DNA of 8,342 bases, taken from NCBI GenBank assembly GCA_014799675.1, contig JAAVHM010000131.1, positions 1-8,342 on the forward strand, written 5' to 3'. Source of the stretch: Ruminococcus sp. (lineage in GTDB: Bacteria; Bacillota; Clostridia; Oscillospirales; Ruminococcaceae). The notes beneath the pieces were generated by a model. The model searched no databases, had not been told where the DNA came from, and saw only the letters and a program-made list of their open reading frames with translations. The first letter of the stretch is position 1; each line of letters begins with the position of its first letter. Shown in pieces: positions 4,725 through 8,342 of this stretch. Position numbers and translations under genes: made by a program.

Positions 4725-5834
4725 TTATTTGAAATACATATAAAATTGGCATTTCAGCATACCGTTGTAAAGCTTCCGCCGCTTGTCTGCCTTTTTGCCG
4801 AAAATTTTCTCAAACTCCTCGTGGGGAGAAATTACAAAGCAGGGACTTTCTTTGTTTGCGGCAAAACGCTGTCCCATAATTCCGTAAAGCTTTTCCGCCT
4901 CTTTAAGCTCCAGAAGCCGTTCGCCGTATGGGGGATTGCATATGGTTATGCTCCCCGCTTGATTTTCGTAGTCCCGAATATCTCCCTGACGTATTTGGAC
5001 GCGTTTTTGTATTCCCGCCTTGCGGCAGTTTTCCTGTGTAAGAGCCACGCACTCGGGGTCTATGTCATATCCATATGCGAAAAAGTCCGTATCCTTACGT
5101 ATCGCCGCAAGAGCATCGGCACGTTCTTCCTCCCATATGTTTTTAGGGATAAATTCCCATTCATCAGCGGCGAAACGGCGTTTAAGTCCGGGAGCAATAT
5201 TCAAAGCCTTGTACGCCGCTTCGATAAGTATTGTCCCGCTTCCGCAGAACGGGTCGCAGACAATGCTGTCTCCCCTGACGTGAGCGAGATCCACAAGTCC
5301 AGCCGCAAGGGTCTCCTTTATGGGGGCGGCGTTGGAATTTCTCCTGTAGCCCCTTTTATGAAGTCCCGAACCCGAACTGTCAAGGTAAATGCTGACATGA
5401 TTTTTCATTATGCCGAAGCGTATCTGCATTGTAGTGCCGCTTTCCTCGAACCAGCTTACGCCGTACTTGCTTTTAAGCCGTTCCACCGCCGCCTTTTTTA
5501 TTATGGACTGGCAGTCGGGTATGCTGTGCAGCTCCGAATTAAGGGAGTAGCCCTTGACGGGGAATTTGTCGTTCACCCCTATGTAATCCTCAAGCGGGAT
5601 ATTTTTCACGCCTTGGAAAAGCTCCTCAAAGGTAACTGCGTCAAATTCCGCAAGCTGCACAAGCACTCGTTCCGCTGTGGCAAGCCAAAGATTTGCCTTA
5701 ACAAGTGTACGGAAGTCCCCCGAAAAGGAAACTCTGCCGTCGGTGACGGAAATATCCTCGCCGCCGATTTTTGTCACCTCAAATTTTAACACGCTTTCAA
5801 GTCCCATATGGCATGGGCAAACAATTCTCAACAA
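4725..5834 (-). CDS. THUMP-domain class I SAM-dependent RNA methyltransferase (RlmL/YpsC type)
   Basis: This is probably a 23S rRNA guanine-N2 methyltransferase of the RlmL N-terminal half / YpsC group. From the chosen start it has 369 residues. The N-terminal part has the ferredoxin-like and THUMP region (roughly 1-150) that holds RNA, followed by LHKRGYR near 158. The Rossmann methyltransferase domain has the SAM-binding DPFCGSGT at 194-201 and the catalytic NPPYGERL at 300-307, typical of N2-guanine or N6-adenine chemistry. GGAGGA (5846-5841) precedes two adjacent TTG codons at 5834 and 5831, and no ATG is suitably placed. The open frame above this runs into the terminator stem. There is no room for a promoter between terminator and start, so it relies on readthrough from the PBP gene or on a promoter inside it. 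The exact target base cannot be told from sequence. Confidence 0.88.
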   Translation of the reverse strand: MLRIVCPCHMGLESVLKFEVTKIGGEDISVTDGRVSFSGDFRTLVKANLWLATAERVLVQLAEFDAVTFEELFQGVKNIPLEDYIGVNDKFPVKGYSLNSELHSIPDCQSIIKKAAVERLKSKYGVSWFEESGTTMQIRFGIMKNHVSIYLDSSGSGLHKRGYRRNSNAAPIKETLAAGLVDLAHVRGDSIVCDPFCGSGTILIEAAYKALNIAPGLKRRFAADEWEFIPKNIWEEERADALAAIRKDTDFFAYGYDIDPECVALTQENCRKAGIQKRVQIRQGDIRDYENQAGSITICNPPYGERLLELKEAEKLYGIMGQRFAANKESPCFVISPHEEFEKIFGKKADKRRKLYNGMLKCQFYMYFK

Positions 5835-5846
5835 AAAATCTCCTCC

Positions 5847-5890
5847 ACACAAAAACGCTGATTAACGCTTTGAGTGTTAATCAGCGTTTT
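5847..5890 (-). terminator. Strong intrinsic terminator after the PBP gene
   Basis: A perfect 15-bp inverted repeat, 5852-5866 with 5876-5890 and a 9-nt loop (5867-5875), has core ACGCTGATTAAC/GTTAATCAGCGT. On the minus strand it ends in UUUUU (5855-5851) only 4 bases before the GGAGGA of the methyltransferase gene. The A and T flanks on both sides would let it also work on the plus strand. It lies 10 bp after the PBP stop. Confidence 0.88.
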
Positions 5891-5900
5891 ATATTTAAAT

Positions 5901-8174
5901 TTAATGAAGTACAGCAGGTACAGTCCAATCAACGGAAGCGGTACTGCTGTCCTCTTCCTTTTTAGGCTCTTCGTGATGACCGCTGCACATTTCGGGAATA
6001 TTGGTACTCTTATAGTAACCTATGCTTCCCGTGGGGCAGGTGCCGCTGGCAAGAAGTCCTGTTTTTGTGCAGTAGTAAAGCTCCCGTACGTCCTGACATT
6101 CAGGGAATTCCTTGCCCTCCTCTTTCTCGGCAATGTCGCCGAAAACGTTCTTCCAGACCTGCGACGAGCTGTAGTACGTACCTGTGGGTATCTCCTTAGG
6201 CGTCTCATAGCCATACCACACGCCGCTGACGTAATCGGGAGTACAGCCCACAAAGGAAAGATCCCACCAGTTCTGGGAAGTACCCGTTTTGCCGATAAGC
6301 GGTGTATTTACAAGCCTTGCGGCGCGTCCCGTTCCGTTGGGACCCTCGATAACCGTCTGCAAAAGCTTGTTCATAACGTAAGCCGACTCCTTGCTTATGG
6401 ACTGGATAGGGGTATATTTATGCTCCAGAACTACCTTGCCGTTTGCGTCAACCACCTGTGTGTACGAGGTGGGTCTGTAGTATTTTCCGCCGTTTCCAAA
6501 GGGCTGATACGCCGCAACAAGCTCCTTTAGGGTAAGTCCTTTGGTAAGCGCGCCTACCGAAAGCGGGGCAATATTCGCATCATCAGCAACAAGTGTGGTT
6601 ATCTGGAAACGGTTCTGCAAAAATTCAAATACAGCCTGCGGAGTTTCCTTTTCGATAAGCTGTGCAGGAATAGTGTTCAGAGAACGCTGCAGAGCCTGGA
6701 ATGTGTAATATCCGCCGTAATCCCATGTTTTGGAATTATAGTTATATGGCCATTTACGTGAAACACCGTCCTCATCAATAACAGGCGTATCCAGCGGTTT
6801 ATTGGTAAAAACTGTAGACCAAGTCAAAAAGTCATTCTCAATGCCATAGCCGTAAGAGGTTATGGGCTTTATGCATGAACCCGGCTGACGCGGTGAACGA
6901 GTTGCAATGTTCCAGACGTTTGAGCCTGACTTTTCGCCTATTCGTCCCACAACCGCCTTGATGTTTCCGCTGTAGTCCATGCAGATAAACGCGGACTCCG
7001 GAGGGTCGGCAAGAACGTTCTCCGAAAAAGTAGTATAGTCCTTATACTTTGCCTCGACGGTTTTCTGCATTTCGATATCAACAGTTGTGTATATCTCATA
7101 ACCGCCGTTATAAAGCATATCGCTGGCTTCGTCCTGCTCTATGCCGTACATATCCTGAAATTCGGAGATAACGTCATAAATTACCATATCCACAAACCAG
7201 TCCTGGATATCGTTTCCGTCGTCATCATCGTCTTTTTTGGCGTTGGGGTATACGAACTGTTTTTCCTCGGCAAGAGCTTCCTCGTACTGCTTTTTTGATA
7301 TGCAGGCGTTTTTGTACATCTGCCACAAAACCGTTTTCTGACGGGCAAGATTACGTTCCTTGCCTGTTCTGAAAATGCCTGCGTACTCGCCTTTCTCATC
7401 GGCGTGACCCTTATAGAAAGGATTAAGTACCTCGGGAGACTGTGGTATTGCCGCAAGACAAGCCCCCTCGGCTATGGTAAGCTCGGAAACGTCCTTGCCG
7501 AAATATTTCAGCGAAGCCGACTGTATGCCTGCCGCGCTTCCGCCGAAGCCGATATAGTTAAGGTACGCTTCAAGTATCGTGGGCTTGGGGCTGTACCTTT
7601 CAAGCTGTGCGGCTCGGAATATCTCACGCATTTTTCTGTCCCAGTTTGCTTCCTTGTCGCCTGTAACGTTCTTTACAAGCTGCTGGGTAATAGTCGAACC
7701 GCCCTGACGTGAGCCGAGGAAGTCCAGAATTTCGTTAAGAAAAGCTGTAAATGTACGCTTCCAGTCAACGCCCGCGTGTTCATAGAAACGCTCGTCCTCG
7801 GTGTAGACAAAGGCGTCCTGAACGTGCTGGGGAACTCTGTCTATGGACACGGGAATTCTGTCTGCGTTCCTGCTTATGCTTGCAAGCTCAACAAGAGCGT
7901 CGTTTTCATCGTAGCCGTATATGAACGTTGTATAGTCAAGGTTCAGGTCGGACAGGGATATATCCACCGTGTCCTGATCCGCAAACTGTAAAACGTACAC
8001 TGTAAGGGCGGCCGCGATTATTGAACTGGTAATAATTACTATGAGAAACAGGGAAAGTATGGTAGTACCGATAACCGCAAGGGTTCTTTTTATCGGGTTT
8101 ACCTTTCTCTTTTTCTTCTTTTTTTTGGTTTTTTCGGGAGAATTTTCAAATCTCTCTTCGGGGTTCTTTGCCAT
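5901..8174 (-). CDS. Class A penicillin-binding protein (PBP1A-type transglycosylase/transpeptidase)
   Basis: This bifunctional enzyme polymerises lipid II glycan strands and cross-links their peptides at the outer face of the membrane. Its 757 residues start with a lysine-rich cytoplasmic tail (KKKKKKRK near 17-24) and a single membrane anchor at about 33-63. The GT51 domain holds the catalytic Glu126 in TEDERFYEH, GGSTITQQLVKN at 158-169 and RKMREIFRAAQLER at 180-193. The transpeptidase domain has S433-CI-K436, S498-L-N500 and K629-T-G631. The tail has spaced cysteines (693, 702, 713, 730), as in many clostridial PBPs, and an E/K/S-rich end. A DDDDD run at 315-319 lies in the linker. The ATG has a rather distant GAGG (about 12 nt). 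A near-consensus promoter and TGTAAY boxes lie upstream; a strong terminator follows. It looks monocistronic or nearly so. Confidence 0.95.
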   Translation of the reverse strand: MAKNPEERFENSPEKTKKKKKKRKVNPIKRTLAVIGTTILSLFLIVIITSSIIAAALTVYVLQFADQDTVDISLSDLNLDYTTFIYGYDENDALVELASISRNADRIPVSIDRVPQHVQDAFVYTEDERFYEHAGVDWKRTFTAFLNEILDFLGSRQGGSTITQQLVKNVTGDKEANWDRKMREIFRAAQLERYSPKPTILEAYLNYIGFGGSAAGIQSASLKYFGKDVSELTIAEGACLAAIPQSPEVLNPFYKGHADEKGEYAGIFRTGKERNLARQKTVLWQMYKNACISKKQYEEALAEEKQFVYPNAKKDDDDDGNDIQDWFVDMVIYDVISEFQDMYGIEQDEASDMLYNGGYEIYTTVDIEMQKTVEAKYKDYTTFSENVLADPPESAFICMDYSGNIKAVVGRIGEKSGSNVWNIATRSPRQPGSCIKPITSYGYGIENDFLTWSTVFTNKPLDTPVIDEDGVSRKWPYNYNSKTWDYGGYYTFQALQRSLNTIPAQLIEKETPQAVFEFLQNRFQITTLVADDANIAPLSVGALTKGLTLKELVAAYQPFGNGGKYYRPTSYTQVVDANGKVVLEHKYTPIQSISKESAYVMNKLLQTVIEGPNGTGRAARLVNTPLIGKTGTSQNWWDLSFVGCTPDYVSGVWYGYETPKEIPTGTYYSSSQVWKNVFGDIAEKEEGKEFPECQDVRELYYCTKTGLLASGTCPTGSIGYYKSTNIPEMCSGHHEEPKKEEDSSTASVDWTVPAVLH

Positions 8175-8223
8175 ATTTAAAGTATACCTCGCTTTCTTTT
8201 TTTGAGGAAATCATTATATCTGC

Positions 8224-8252
8224 ATTATACCACATAAATTTTCCTTTGTTAA
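8224..8252 (-). promoter_or_regulatory. Promoter of the PBP gene
   Basis: On the minus strand: -35 TTAACA (8252-8247), 17-bp spacer, -10 TATAAT (8229-8224) within TGGTATAAT, an extended -10. Start is predicted near 8217, giving a 5' leader of about 43 nt. A second TATAAT at 8218-8213 lacks a good -35. Confidence 0.78.
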
Positions 8253-8267
8253 TAGAAAAATCCAAAT

Positions 8268-8325
8268 TGTAATATTTTGAGCCAAACTGTAATAAATTTA
8301 TCTAATATTGTAACCAAATTGTAAT
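8268..8325 (+). promoter_or_regulatory. Array of TGTAAY boxes, WalR-like operator
   Basis: Four boxes read TGTAAT (8268), TGTAAT (8288), TGTAAC (8309) and TGTAAT (8320), spaced 20, 21 and 11 bp, close to whole turns of the helix. The last two form TGTAAC-CAAAT-TGTAAT, a perfect match to the WalR (YycF) consensus TGTWAH-N5-TGTWAH. Three boxes sit in the longer CCAAAYTGTAAT. They lie just upstream of the PBP -35, a position fit for an activator; a divergent gene beyond the window could also use them. Other OmpR-type response regulators use similar direct repeats. Confidence 0.55.
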
Positions 8326-8342
8326 CTTCTAAGATAATATAA

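Noticed and set aside
4746..5789. Plus-strand open frame of 347 codons opposite the RNA methyltransferase
   Set aside because: It is antisense to a gene with clear THUMP and methyltransferase motifs, has no recognisable domain, and is explained by codon bias of the real gene.
5874..6530. Plus-strand open frame of 218 codons opposite the 3' end of the PBP gene
   Set aside because: It is antisense to the transpeptidase region and starts inside the terminator stem; a shadow frame.

Overview
This window looks like chromosome from an anaerobic, Gram-positive, low- to mid-G+C clostridium; a Ruminococcus/Oscillospiraceae-type organism is my guess from general look, not from a database match. The reasons are the [FeFe]-hydrogenase maturases HydE and HydG, which imply strictly anaerobic H2 metabolism; a class A penicillin-binding protein with a lysine-rich N-terminus and a cysteine-bearing tail; strong AGGAGG-type ribosome binding sites; and very A+T-rich spacers with near-consensus housekeeping promoters. 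Every gene I can support lies on the minus strand, so transcription runs from high to low coordinates.

In transcription order: (1) 8342-8175 is the upstream region of the PBP gene, with an extended -10 promoter and four helically phased TGTAAY boxes that include a perfect WalR-type direct repeat. (2) 8174-5901 encodes a class A PBP (transglycosylase plus transpeptidase). A perfect 15-bp terminator stem follows and ends a few bases before the ribosome binding site of (3) a THUMP-domain RNA methyltransferase of the RlmL/YpsC type (5834-4725, TTG start). (4) A small two-gene unit, a zinc-ribbon/membrane protein (4640-4407) and a multi-pass membrane protein (4380-3961), has its own promoter. (5) A MerR-family regulator with a TipAS drug-binding domain (3839-3111) has a promoter with the 19-bp spacer typical of MerR control, and an internal ribosome binding site and ATG exactly at the start of the TipAS domain. 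(6) The hydrogenase-maturation operon, TM1266-like regulator then hydE then hydG (2859-74), is driven by a promoter at 3065-3037 through a leader of about 170 nt. The window ends 73 bp after hydG.

The most interesting part is the hyd leader. It holds a long hairpin, a second hairpin that covers a Shine-Dalgarno sequence, a possible 43-codon leader peptide and an intrinsic terminator just ahead of the first gene. A 7-nt stretch in the first hairpin is perfectly complementary to the terminator arm and loop. Together these suggest conditional termination of hydrogenase-maturase expression by a leader I cannot assign to any riboswitch class I know. Also notable are a TipAL/TipAS-like dual translation layout, a shared ATTGCAAT -35 element in three spacers, and a heptamer tandem repeat that supplies the hydE stop codon.

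HydG makes the Fe(CO)(CN) synthon from tyrosine and HydE processes it. HydF, the scaffold, and the hydrogenase itself are not in the window. The remaining genes (cell wall, RNA modification, drug sensing, small membrane proteins) are separate transcription units with no evident metabolic link to the hyd operon.
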